This document shows positions 1 to 10,928 of a stretch of 64,000 bases of DNA, piece by piece. The DNA comes from Phytophthora colocasiae (lineage: Eukaryota; Oomycota; Peronosporomycetes; Peronosporales; Peronosporaceae). The position numbers and the translations under genes were made by a program. How positions within the stretch are numbered: position 1 is the first letter of the stretch; every line of letters begins with the position of its first letter. The DNA is taken from the NCBI GenBank assembly GCA_018806915.1, contig JAGKQI010000104.1, forward strand, positions 248,001-312,000, given 5' to 3'. The notes under the pieces were generated by a model. It was given only the letters and a program-made list of their open reading frames with translations, was not told the DNA's origin and searched no databases.

Positions 1-1
1 T

Positions 2-1474
2 CTCAAGACGCCTGAACAGAAGCAACAAGACGAGCAGATTAAATTCGACGCCGTTCGTGAGCAGACGCGTCTTGAAGTCACGAAGGACTTAGAGCTTGAG
101 CGCTGGAATCGCTTCCAAGAAATGAACACCAAGTATTTGGACACATGCAAAGAATTACAGGCTGCTGTCGAGAAATGTGAGGTGCTACAGGGGAAATGCA
201 AGTCAGTAACGAATCAGCACCAAGAACTCCAGGAAAAAGAACAGAGAGTATCAAGCATGCTGAAGGAAGCTCAAGCCAAGGTACGAGAAGTGGATGCAAA
301 GCGAAATGAGGAGAGTCAGCAAATGGAGGTGACGAAGAAAACGATGCAGGATCTCGTCGATAATTTAACCAGCTTGACTGCGGTGGTAAGAGCGTTCAAC
401 GTTTGAATGTGTATGTTGGCAGCAAGAGAATAAAACGATATGGGGCTGGTGTATCTGAACAGACAGCAGATCAAAGTAAGAAGCTTCAGGAACTTGAAAA
501 AGCTCGTCTGGAAGAGGTATGGTACATTTATCAAAAAAAAAAAACCTTGATGAAGCTAACTTAGTAACATTGTTCAGCGTCAAAGATTTACTGAGCAAGT
601 TCGTAACCTGGAAGCTGATAAGCAATCTATCGCTCAAGATCACGATCAACTTACGCGTCGATACGAAGAGTTCGTCGCTCAGTACGAAGTGTTAAAGCAA
701 GAAAAATCAAAGCACTGGAACGAAATTGTAGAAGCGCAGCTGAGTGCGAACATGCTAATTGAGGTAAGGCAAAATCTGGTGGTGTAAGTGAACTGACATA
801 CTGAAGAAAACTCACAGCATGTTGAGCACCTGTAGGAACAGGCTCACACTATCGATGACTTGTTGCAAGTGAAGACCAACGTTTCGCCATCAAAACCAGA
901 CGCATCACCAACTCGTGATTTATCCACAGGCCCAGCCACTAATTTCGTCTTGTCTGAGCACGCTAACCTCGTCAATAGCTTACGTCAAGAGTGCGAAGAC
1001 TTGCGAGGGGAAGTAACTCGACTGAAGGCCAAATTCCGGGATGAACAAGTATCTTGTCAGGGCGACAATGAAGGCGAACTGATGCGAGAAGTAAACGCCT
1101 TGCAACTCGAACGACAGAAGCTGAAAAAGAAGATCAAAGAGCAAGCCCTTACAATTCACGAACTGACCCTTCAAGAAGATGACGAAGAAGAAGAGGGGGA
1201 GGAAGGACAGAGCTTCATGTGCAGTAGTGAACAGGTGGTCAGCAATTTTGATCCAGGCGTGTCATCCTGTACGGATAGCAGTGTAGCACCAGGAACTTGG
1301 TGCGATACCGACCATCAAATGCCTCCTTCTCACAACCTACCTGTAGTACAGCAGCAGATCAACGAATTCTGGTTACCACCCCGCTCTCGGTCTACTGATG
1401 CTCGCACGAAATATTTGCCAACAGCTCGACAAAATAGCCGCAGCCCATTCAAAGTATGCTTGCTTGATGTTTGA
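2..1474 (+). CDS. Coiled-coil protein, 3' part (5' end outside window)
   Basis: Four exons join in one frame: 2-385, 463-516, 578-763 and 836-1474, giving the last ~420 residues of a longer protein. All three introns are phase 0 with GT-AG borders and are 61-77 nt long. Exons 1-3 encode almost uninterrupted Glu/Lys/Gln/Arg-rich heptads typical of a long coiled coil. The last exon has another coiled stretch (about 1000-1160), an acidic run of Asp/Glu (about 1180-1205) and a Ser/Pro/Gln-rich tail without recognised domains. No catalytic motif is visible; a scaffold, golgin-like or cytoskeletal role is possible but is only inference from composition. The upstream start lies outside the window. 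Confidence 0.75.
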
Positions 1475-3093
1475 AATGCAACTAGAGAAAACGAGATACA
1501 CAGTGTGTTCGTCTCTTCATCCCTACAATTGTCCGGCGAGTTGCAGTAACATCTTTCCAAATATCCCTTGGAATACTTCGTAGTAAAGTGCTATGCACAT
1601 GTAACAAAACTCTGAATGCAGTTCCGCTTGTACATGTTCCGTGGTGCTGTTTTTGCCAGCAATCAAGCACCAACGTGCTTCAAGCGCACCGAAATGGTCT
1701 TAGGATACACTGGTCGGTTGCGGGTGGGGATTCTTTTCGCGTGCTCAACGGCTGGTTCCCACGTGCACCCCGCGTCGACACGTTTCGGCTGGTCGTCGAG
1801 TGCATGTTGGACAGCACACGACCATGCACGTCCGCTCTGGCACACACACACACACATTTTTCTTATTTCACTAACGGGGAAGGCTCCCCCGCTACCAACC
1901 CGTTTGTTGGCATGCGTGGGATCATGAGACGTCGCTCCCGTTACCTCTAGTTATGCTGCTCGTACTAGACTAAAGAGACAATGACAATTGCAAGGTAGTC
2001 AAAGTAATGTACTGTTAGTAGCCACGCTTCGTATTTTGCTGCTTGGATAGCTCGGACAGCAACGAACGTAATGTGATACAGTAGTAACACGCACTGAGCA
2101 ACATCAAAGACCTGGTTGGAAATGCTACATGTACCTGCACGCGGTCAAGCAGCCGATTCTTGCAAAGTGCACTCGGAAAGCCACCGCAAGTGCATGAAAA
2201 GTGCAGTGCACTCGAAGTCCCAGGATTTGCACGCGAAAAGAAGCCCGTTCCGTCGGTTGCTACTGTTCCAGCTGTACGTTCAGTATCGCACAGGCTTCGT
2301 TGGTCCATCATCAATCGACGGTACGAAACGATATCGTGCGACTCAGTCGCTTGCTCTTCGGAGATAGCCGACCAAAAGCGAGGGTGCATTGCCAAAACGC
2401 TAGACGACCGCGACTAGAAACGCGTTCGGACATCTTTACATGGGCATCTTCGGCTGTGCTTACGGAAAGACAACGGCTGATCCTAGATCTGCGTGTTTCT
2501 GCAGTTTAACGCAAATTGTGGCCCACTACATATTTGCTGTCGCGGGGATCGCGATCGAAGACGCCGTTGCAGTTGTTACAATGTCAAGAAATCGAATTAC
2601 GCACTCGAGGGCTCCGCGGCATTTGACAATCCCGAAATTTCTATCGTTGCTCACCGAGAAAGCGAGGGGTCAAACGGAGGTGAAGGAGGCCGGAGCAGTT
2701 GGTACCGCGGGTGCAGCAGCTTTTGGTGGTCTGCGGAACAACTGCTTCGCTTACAGCTTCAGCGTAGGTGTAACTACGTCGATATGTGCAAGGTTTATTA
2801 GTACTGCAAACAGCAATTTGATCTGCATTTATTTATCGCAAACGCAACAACGTATCCTCGATCGATCAAATGTGGTGTAAAACGCAGGTAGAGGAACGAT
2901 ACATTCCCGGAATGCGAGCCCAATGTTGGCACTGCATGAAGGATAGCCGTACCGCGCGTTTCTAGTTAACCGAAATTACATACAGAACATGCGTGAAAGC
3001 CGCCTTCCCTCCCTTCACCATCGTCCCGTTCGGCAAACGTCGCTGGTATGGCGACAAAGTGGTGTCGACTTCGGTTCGATAGCGCTCCACTGT
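1475..3093. other. Intergenic region, no gene recognised
   Basis: About 1.6 kb with several short overlapping ORFs on both strands (largest 146 codons at 2440-2880). None shows a recognisable domain, a signal peptide or a convincing splice structure, so I treat them as chance ORFs. A (CA)8 microsatellite lies at 1841-1856. Confidence 0.5.
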
Positions 3094-3113
3094 TCTCATT
3101 CTCCATTTTGCTT
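3094..3113 (+). promoter_or_regulatory. Oomycete Inr+FPR core promoter
   Basis: The 20-mer TCTCATTCTCCATTTTGCTT fits the oomycete core promoter consensus (initiator TCATTYYNC fused to the flanking promoter region CAWTTTTNYY) at nearly every position. It ends 5 bp before the ATG of the first NADPH oxidase at 3119, implying a very short 5' UTR, as is common in Phytophthora. Confidence 0.7.
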
Positions 3114-3118
3114 CAAGC

Positions 3119-4250
3119 ATGGATCGCACTCGGAAAGAACCGCGTGGTAAGCCCAAAGACGACCTAAAGATCACCCCAGCCAAGACGCAGGCCCTCATTG
3201 ACGTCTCCACGCCGTCGCCCAATGCCCCTCGCTTCGGTGATAAAACAACCCCAATGATGTCGACCATGATCAACATGAACCAGAACCCGCCGCTCCGAAA
3301 GCCGGCGACGGCCAATTTCATGGACAGTAACCAATTCATCTCGATGAACTCGACCTCGACCCACGCAGTGGGTAATTCTAGGAGCCACAACCGTCGCTCC
3401 CGTCGCCGTCGAGCTAATGTGGACGCCATGATGCGTTCGAACACGGTTCGTCAAAGTTTATCAGCCTCTCAGGTGTCGGGCATGTCAGCAACGTCCAATT
3501 CAGCCCGGAAGAAATGTCGTGTTGCACCACCCGCAGGTAAAGATGATATGTACGGCCCCCCTCCTGGAAGTGACGTCGTGACTGTACCGATCCCTGGTGA
3601 CTGCAACTTCGAGCAAAAGTATAACGTGGCTATGAGTATGGACGAGAAGGCGTTCACACCAATGGAGAAGCTCGAAGCACTTCGTGACGCTATGGGCAAT
3701 TTCACGGATAACAACGGCTACATCGAACGCGAAACCTTTTCACAGGCCTTTGAAGTGGACGGCAATGAATTCGATGGCTACGCTACCAGCACAGGCACGA
3801 TCGATGGCAATGCCATCCTGATTGATGCTGTGATGAAACTCGGAGTGAACGCTCACGAGAAACTCCGCTTCATCTTCGACACTCTAGACCCGGACAACAC
3901 GGGTTACGTGGTTGAGGAGCAGGTTGTCCAGCTACTGGAGTCCAACTTCTCCAGTGCGAAGATTGATGTGGTCGGTATGGAATTCCGAACGGTAGCAAAA
4001 CTCATGTTCCGCAAAGCTCGTGTGCAGAATGACGCCATGACGTTCGAACAGTTCTGTGGAGTGTTCGAGCCGTACGTTACGGACTCGTACCATCTCGAGG
4101 AAGCGAAACCCGTGTACTCCGCCCCTATTCGCCCCAAGAGCAAGTTTGGTCAGTGGTACAGCGACAACAAGCTCCGTATTTGGTGGCTCTTCTTCTACTT
4201 CATCGTCAACAACATCGCCTTCTGGGTGAAATGGTTCATGTACGAGGTGG
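3119..4250 (+). pseudogene. NADPH oxidase, 5' part (gene split by retrotransposon)
   Basis: Encodes the N-terminal 377 residues of a respiratory-burst-type NADPH oxidase: a Ser/Arg-rich cytosolic leader, an EF-hand-like segment (DPDNTGYVVEEQ, about residues 262-273) and the first membrane segment. It breaks exactly at the 5-bp target duplication GGTGG (4246-4250) next to the left LTR of a Ty3/gypsy element. Coding resumes in frame at 10929. Without the insertion the gene would be one exon of 872 codons including stop, colinear with the intact paralogue at 15222-17915, whose sequence reads straight through the same site. The family moves electrons from cytosolic NADPH through FAD and two hemes to O2, making superoxide. 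In this haplotype the mRNA would run into the LTR, so function is probably lost unless the element is spliced out or absent from the other allele. Confidence 0.9.
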
Positions 4251-4760
4251 TGTGACGGAATGCTGTCGATAGCACTCCGTCGGCATTGAAGTGCAAGTTG
4301 ATGCACTGTAGTGCAATCTACATATCTCTACATGTACCCACTTTGTGATTGGCTAAAACTAGATTCTGGTATTATGCCATTGTGGTTTACGCCATTCAGC
4401 TGAGACATTGAGAGAGTCTCATTGGCTGAAATTCGAGAAGGTTCTCGAAGCTTGATTATGGGACGCCCAGGAGTCAAGTCAACATTGCTACGTGGAAGTT
4501 TATAGGAAAATCATTGGTAGATAGCCAAATCAGAAGATAGGAAAAGATAGGCTCTAGGATACATTCTACTGGATTTTTGAGAGAGCTCTGTGAGCCACCA
4601 GTTAGCTTAGGACCGTAAGAGCCTTCCTCATTTCAATTCACTTTTCAATTTACCAACAACCTCTCAGTGGCCCATCAACTGGTCACGCCTCCCTGGGTCT
4701 TCGCTCCGCCGTCCAAGTCCGGCCTCCGCTTCCTCGCCCCCGCGCGCTTACTCTGTTACA
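4251..4760 (+). repeat. 5' LTR of gypsy element
   Basis: 510 bp, starting TGTGACGG and ending CTGTTACA; same length and, by eye, same sequence as 10414-10923. It starts directly after target duplication GGTGG. The internal region begins at 4761 with tagtagcgcttgtcgg, where a primer-binding site is expected; I could not assign the tRNA. Confidence 0.95.
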
Positions 4761-5094
4761 TAGTAGCGCTTGTCGGGTCAAGCTTCGCTCCATCGTCCAA
4801 GGTCGGGTCTCTCGTGGGCGGCATAGCCAGAAGCGAGTAGATCCTTGGCTATTAGCACCAGCCAATTGCTGGGGAAGTGCTAGGCCTAAAGGGGTCTCTT
4901 TTGGGTTGTCTTTAAGAGAGTTCGTGCCCATCACAGGTCAGGGAATCAACTTTGAAAGGTTGGTATATCTCTGCCTAGTGCACGTAACTCTTTGGTCGCT
5001 ACTAGAAGCCGGTTCAGTGCTTGGAACGCTCTTAAGTGCAGCTTTTATTTCCATCGCTCCCCGGTAGCTTCCAATTTACCCTTTCTTTTGGTGT

Positions 5095-5460
5095 ATGGGT
5101 CGGTACAAACCGAGCCACAACAAGAGTCGTAAAAGGAAGAGTCGTGAGCTCAACTTGACAGACAGTTCGAAACCACCTGTTGTCAAAGTTGTGAGACGAG
5201 CTCCTCTTCCTGATACGAGTCTTTTCGACTACCCTTACGACGCTGAGAAGTTCTCTAAGCTTCAAGAGGATCTGCTTAAGAATATCAAGAAGTCTCGTCG
5301 CATTAACCGTCGTTTCAAGAAACTGACAAATCGTATTGAGGACGACGCGGTTGCAGAGAGAGTCAAGGGCTTACTTAACGAGATTTTCGTCGAGCTCGGA
5401 CATCTTGAAGACATCACTACGATCAAGCTAGATCGCGAAGTAAGCAGTAGTCGTAACTAA
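5095..5460 (+). CDS. Extra ORF in the retrotransposon leader, upstream of gag
   Basis: An intact 121-codon ORF between the 5' LTR and gag, in element orientation. The N-terminus is very basic (Lys/Arg/His/Asn, residues 1-20, nuclear-localisation-like). The middle and C-terminal parts are charged and predicted helical, possibly coiled coil. It has no zinc knuckle and does not resemble gag or protease. It is open from start to stop although gag-pol downstream is badly frameshifted. It could be a short accessory protein, a nucleic-acid-binding leader peptide, or chance; I do not recognise a family. Confidence 0.5.
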   Translation: MGRYKPSHNKSRKRKSRELNLTDSSKPPVVKVVRRAPLPDTSLFDYPYDAEKFSKLQEDLLKNIKKSRRINRRFKKLTNRIEDDAVAERVKGLLNEIFVELGHLEDITTIKLDREVSSSRN

Positions 5461-5536
5461 AGAAAGGTTTTCTCCTTCTTTCATTGGGTTTTGGGTTTTA
5501 TTGGATTGAGTTCGTGCTACGAAAAGTCCACTCGAA

Positions 5537-8500
5537 ATGTCATCTACACGTGGTAGATCGAGTGAGCGCGACTCTCCAAACCCGCGTCCGCGTAGAACGC
5601 CTCGAACGACTGCCAGGACGGCTCCTGATTCACCCAGGGCCAACCGCAGGCAACAGCCAGGACGGCACCTGATTCACACCAGGGCCAACCGCAGGCAACC
5701 GCTAGGACGGCTCCTATTCCACAGAGCCAACCGCAAGCAACGGCTAGGACGGCTCCTGATCCACAGAGCCAACCGCAAGCAACGGCTAGGACGGCTCCTG
5801 ATCCACAGGGCCAACCGCAACCAACGGCTAGGACGACTCCTGATCCACAGGGTCAACCGCAAGCTACGAATATGTCGTCGGGACAAGCAGGCGCAGCATC
5901 AGACACGATGTCGATGCAACAGCTGTTAGTTTACTTAACGCAGCAGCAACAGTCATACCAAGCCCAGATGCAAACCCAGTTGCAAGCACAGATGCAGCAG
6001 GCCAACGCAAGATTCGAATATCTAGTTGCGTCCAGGGGTGAGCAAAGAAAGAAGGATCCGCCTATGTATGAAGGCAAATACGGCGAAGATATTGAGTTAT
6101 GGATCTTCGCCACCGAGCAGTATTACGCAAGCAGACGCGAGTTGATGGAGGCAGATACATCGGATTTTGTGACGATGATCTCCAGCAACTTAGGCAAGTC
6201 AGTGCTGAATTGGTATCGCGCGTTTATCGCAGAGTGTGAGGGTACGAACGTACAGCCCACATGGTCGCTCTTCAAGGGAAGACTTCGCACTCGTTTCAGG
6301 CCGAAGGACTTCTGAATATGATCTTCGCGAGAGGATGTTTCTGTCTCAAACAGAATGAGACCATCCATGATTACGTCTCCAAGTTTCAAGACTTGCTATC
6401 ACAGACAGAGTTGTCTATCAGCGAGTTGGAGAAGCGTTTCTTCTTTCAGAACGGTTTGCGAGAGGAGACAGCGAGGAAGATCAAGGAAGAGAGTCCTTCA
6501 ACACTGCAAGATGCCATTGAGATTGCGTCGAATTTTGAGTTTGCACACTACTCGGGAAAACCCCCTAGAGCTCCTGCGAAAGGTTCGCAAGGATCATCAA
6601 GCTCGGGGCATCGTGCGTCTAAGTCGAAGCAGAATTCAAAGAGCTCCGACAAGAAGAAAGGCAAGAGCGATGATTGGAAAAAGACAGCTACGTGCAGAAA
6701 CTGTGGCAAGTTTGGCCACATTTCTCCAGATTGTACTCAGCCAAAACGTACTGAAGCAAATCGGTACATGCAGGGCGCAGTGTATGCGATCCTAGAGGCT
6801 GAAGCTCGAGCATTCAAGACGGATGACCAAGAGAGGCCCGTCTCGATATTCATCGACAACGGCAGTAGCCTGAATGGCGTTACTGAGGAGTTGGTGAAGA
6901 AGCTTGAGTTGGATGTCACGGAAGGTGACATGATGCAAGTTGATCTCGGTTATGATCAAGTTGTGCATCGTCCACGTCGGACTGTAGAGATGTCTCTGCA
7001 GTTACCAGGGTTTCCTTTGACAACGGGAACATTCCAAGTCATGCCTGTTCCTGAAGGAAAGGATGTTGTTTTGGGCATGATGTGGCTGCGGGAGCAGAAC
7101 CCTGATATCGACTGGAATACTGGACAGATTGCACCTCGCATCAAGGTGGAGAACACGCAGACTGTGAAGTTGAGACTGCCGAAGACTCGTCCAGCCCGTT
7201 GGGTGGCAGGACAACGCCGCGCCAGAGTTGCGCAGGCCCGTGAGATTTTCAATTACTATCGGCAGCATGGCCACAACGGCCAGTTTGGGCGAACGAAGAT
7301 TATTTCGTCCAAACAGTTCCAGCAGATGTTGCGTAGGGACAAGGATATTGAGGCAGTGTTTGTCATCAATCCGCATGATTCGAGAAGGCTGAACGCTTCA
7401 AGAGTCGCGATGGGACGCTCTCAAGGATAATCCGGCGTATGAGACGCTACTGAAGTATGCGGATACGGTTTTCCGTACGGAACTTCCGAATGAGACACCG
7501 CCAGTACGTGGAAGGAATTGAGCACGAGATTTTGCTCAAACCCGGTACTTCAACCGATTTACGGTCAAACAATGGCGCCAAAGTCCTGATCAGAGAAAAA
7601 CGATTCAGGAATGGACCAAAGAGATGGTTCAGGCTGGCATCATTCTGACCGAGTACGTCAGCATTTTGTGCACCGACTTTCTGTGTGAAGAAACCAGTCG
7701 GATGGCGTATTGTGCACGATTATCGTCTATTGAACTTGGCGACGATTTTACCAGCTATTCCTATGCCTCGCAAGGAAGATACCTTTGATGCGATGGCCGG
7801 TAGCTATTGGTATTCGTGCATGGACTTACTTTGGGGTTATTACCAAGTGAAGTTACGAGAAGCAGATATACCTTTCACTGCTTTCTCAACCCCAGATGGT
7901 CTATTTGAATATCTCGTCACACCCATGGGGCTCAGTGGTAGCCCAGGAACCTTTAATCGACTGCTGCAAAAGGTTTTCATGGATTTGAGTGATGTGGCGA
8001 AGATTTACTTCGATGATATCTACGTATACACGAAGGGTGAAGATGTGAACGACCACATCGCAGCACTGGACAGGGTATTGAAGCGATGTGAAGAGCAGAA
8101 GCTCTACATCAAACTGTCCAAATGCCAATTTTGCGTGGATGAGATTCCATGCTTAGGCGACTTTGTCGGACGCAAGGGCGTTCGTATGGACCCAGATAAG
8201 GTGAAGATTATCGCCGAGTGGCTAGTCCCCAAGACCAAGAAGCAAATGGAGAGCTTCCTGGGGACAACGGTTTACGTTTCGAGATTTTGCAAGGATTTCG
8301 CGCAGTTTGCAGGTCCTTTGCATGAATGTATCAAGGAAAACGTTCTCGTGATGCTATCGAACTCGATGAGAACCAATTACACTGTTTTGACGAGCTTAAG
8401 AAGCGCTTGTCATCACCTCCGGTTCTCAGTCTTCCTGATTTCTCCAAACCTTTCGGAATTCGGATGGACGCCTCAAATTTCGCAATTGGGGGAGTCTTAT

Positions 8501-10386
8501 TTCAAAAGGAGGGAGGGTTGGAACATCCAATAGCCTATACGGGCAGAAAGATGAAGCCAGCAGAACTAAATTATCCAGTTCGCGAACAGGAACTACTCGC
8601 TATTATGCATGCGTTGAAGACATGGCGCGTGTATCTTCTCGACAAACCATTCCTGGTGGAAACAGATCACAAGAGCATTGAGATGATTCTCACGCAGAAG
8701 ACGACGAATCGACGCATTGCGCGGTGGTTCAACGAACTTGCGGAGTTTCAGCCTCTGTTCAAGTGGATTCCAGGAGAGACGAATGTAGTCGCAGATGCGA
8801 TGTCGAGAAATCCTGAGTTCGAGCATAAGGCAGCGCAAGTGAGCCTGAAGGAACTTCTTGATACGGCTCAAAACCGTGAAATTGTGGCTACCATGGTCGA
8901 GAACAATATGACCGTGGCACAATCCGCAGTGAAGATGTACTCGTGGAACAAGGACTTGCAAGGAATTGTCAAGAAGCTACAGCTTGGAGACAAGGTTCCG
9001 CATTACTCGCTAGATCATGGCGTGCTGTATTATCAGACGCGTGAAGATGAGAGTCCTAGATTGTACATTCCCGATGACGAAGATCTGAAGAATCGAGTCA
9101 TTTGTGAGAACCACGATGCAGTAACGGCAGGCCACCCAGGGTATTACAAGACCTATGTCGCAGTACGTGAGAAGTACTATTGGCCGAAGATGATGAAGTA
9201 TATTCAGCGCTATGTGAACACTTGTGAAATGTGTCAGCGCAACAAAGCGAGGCAGGTGAAGCCTCCCGGATTACTTCAACCGCTGGAGATACCACGAGGT
9301 AGATGGGTCGACATTTCAATGGATTTCATTGTGTCTCTACCTCCCAGCAAGGATGGTTTGAATGCCATCATGGTCATTGTGGATCGATTGACCAAGCGTG
9401 CAAAGTTTATTGCTACGCAGACGACAGACAGCGCAGAGGATATTGCGAATGTTTTCATGAAGAGTTATGTAAGAGATCATGGCCTTCCGAAGACGATTGT
9501 GTCTGATCGTGACTCCAAATTTACGTCTAAGTTTTGGCAGGCTGTTATCACTGCTATGGGAACGCAGCATAACCTGTCATCGGCATTTAGGCCGCAGACG
9601 GATGGACAAACGGAACGTACAAACCGTTTTATCGGAGATTATCTCCGAGGTGTTATCAACCCAGCCCAGAATGATTGGGATGAGTTTCTTCATTTGGCAG
9701 AGTTCGCCTATAATCGGCGATTGCATGCTACGATTGGCATGTCACCATTTGAAGCGGATCTAGGATATATTCCATATATGCCCGACGATATCGCGGCAGA
9801 TCCGGAGTTTAAGAAGTTGGAGAAAGCAGCAAAAGAGTTTCTACTCCGACAGGAAGCCTTCTCAAGGTCGCGCAAGACCGTATGAGTGAAGCACAGGAGC
9901 GCATGAAGCATTATTACGACAGGAACAGACTTGTCCAAGACTTCAAAATTGGCGACATGGTGCTACTAGATGGGAAGAATTTGGATATCCGTCATAAGGG
10001 GTACGCACAGTCGAAGAAGTTAGCTCCGAGGTTCATTGGACCATTCCCGGTCCAGAAGAAGGTATCTCGAGACTCGTATGAGTTGGGATTATCGAAGAAC
10101 CTGAAGTTGCATCCAGTTTTCCATACATCACTGTTGAAGCCGTACCGCAAAGACCCGAAGCGCAGGCAAAAGGTGAACAAGGTTGTGTTAGCCGATGGAA
10201 CTGAAGGGCAACTGGTCGAAGCCGTGATTAACCACCGTAAGTACAAGGGGAAGCCGCAGTACAAGGTTTGGTGGTTAGGCGAGACCAAGAAGGAGGCCAC
10301 ATGGGGAACCTGTTGAGAATCTGAAACAGATCCCTGGTCTCATCGACCTCTATTGGAAGTCCAAGAAGAGAGAGAATCCTTTCTAG
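5537..10386 (+). pseudogene. Gypsy gag-pol polyprotein, multiply frameshifted
   Basis: Recognisable pieces in order: Pro/Gln-rich repeats; gag (5872-6600); CCHC zinc knuckle CRNCGKFGHISPDC (~6693-6734); retroviral-type protease with FIDNGSS (~6850); reverse transcriptase (7690-8330) with YFDDI at the active site; RNase H (~8400-8810); integrase with an HHCC zinc part and D,D,E core (~9110-9760); and a C-terminal chromodomain (~10210-10350). The reading frame changes near 5633, 6313, 6341, 7380, 7413, 7507, 7550, 7645, 8337, 9862 and 10306, each explained by a one-base indel. The polyprotein cannot be made by one ribosome, so this copy is dead in cis although domain content is complete. The end is the TAG at 10384-10386. 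Confidence 0.9.
5609..5866 (+). repeat. 42-bp tandem repeat in gag N-terminal region
   Basis: About six copies of a 14-codon unit coding for ARTAPDPQ(S/G)QPQAT, rich in Pro, Gln, Thr and Ala. Later copies are exactly in step. The first copy is one base short relative to the second (around 5633), which throws the gag start codon at 5537 out of frame with the rest of gag. Confidence 0.85.
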
Positions 10387-10413
10387 GGGAGGCTCTTTCT
10401 CGAAGGGAGGTCA

Positions 10414-10923
10414 TGTGACGGAATGCTGTCGATAGCACTCCGTCGGCATTGAAGTGCAAGTTGATGCACTGTAGTGCAATCTACATATCTCTACATGTAC
10501 CCACTTTGTGATTGGCTAAAACTAGATTCTGGTATTATGCCATTGTGGTTTACGCCATTCAGCTGAGACATTGAGAGAGTCTCATTGGCTGAAATTCGAG
10601 AAGGTTCTCGAAGCTTGATTATGGGACGCCCAGGAGTCAAGTCAACATTGCTACGTGGAAGTTTATAGGAAAATCATTGGTAGATAGCCAAATCAGAAGA
10701 TAGGAAAAGATAGGCTCTAGGATACATTCTACTGGATTTTTGAGAGAGCTCTGTGAGCCACCAGTTAGCTTAGGACCGTAAGAGCCTTCCTCATTTCAAT
10801 TCACTTTTCAATTTACCAACAACCTCTCAGTGGCCCATCAACTGGTCACGCCTCCCTGGGTCTTCGCTCCGCCGTCCAAGTCCGGCCTCCGCTTCCTCGC
10901 CCCCGCGCGCTTACTCTGTTACA
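10414..10923 (+). repeat. 3' LTR of gypsy element
   Basis: 510 bp, matching 4251-4760 by eye without difference. Followed directly by target duplication GGTGG (10924-10928), after which the NADPH oxidase exon resumes. Confidence 0.95.
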
Positions 10924-10928
10924 GGTGG

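Larger units (their letters stand above)
4251..10923 (+). mobile_element. Ty3/gypsy chromodomain LTR retrotransposon (chromovirus type)
   Basis: A 6673-bp element bounded by 510-bp direct LTRs (TGTGAC...GTTACA) and flanked by the target duplication GGTGG (4246-4250 and 10924-10928). The coding order is leader ORF, gag with a zinc knuckle, protease, reverse transcriptase, RNase H, integrase, chromodomain, which identifies a chromovirus-type Ty3/gypsy element. A purine-rich tract (gaagggaggtca) directly precedes the right LTR, as expected for a polypurine tract. The LTRs look identical along their length, so the insertion is recent. Gag-pol nevertheless carries about ten single-base frameshifts, so this copy is non-autonomous. 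It lies in the sense orientation inside an exon of an NADPH oxidase gene. Confidence 0.95.

Noticed and set aside
1588..2880. Small ORFs upstream of the first NADPH oxidase
   Set aside because: Different frames overlap, low complexity, no recognisable features.
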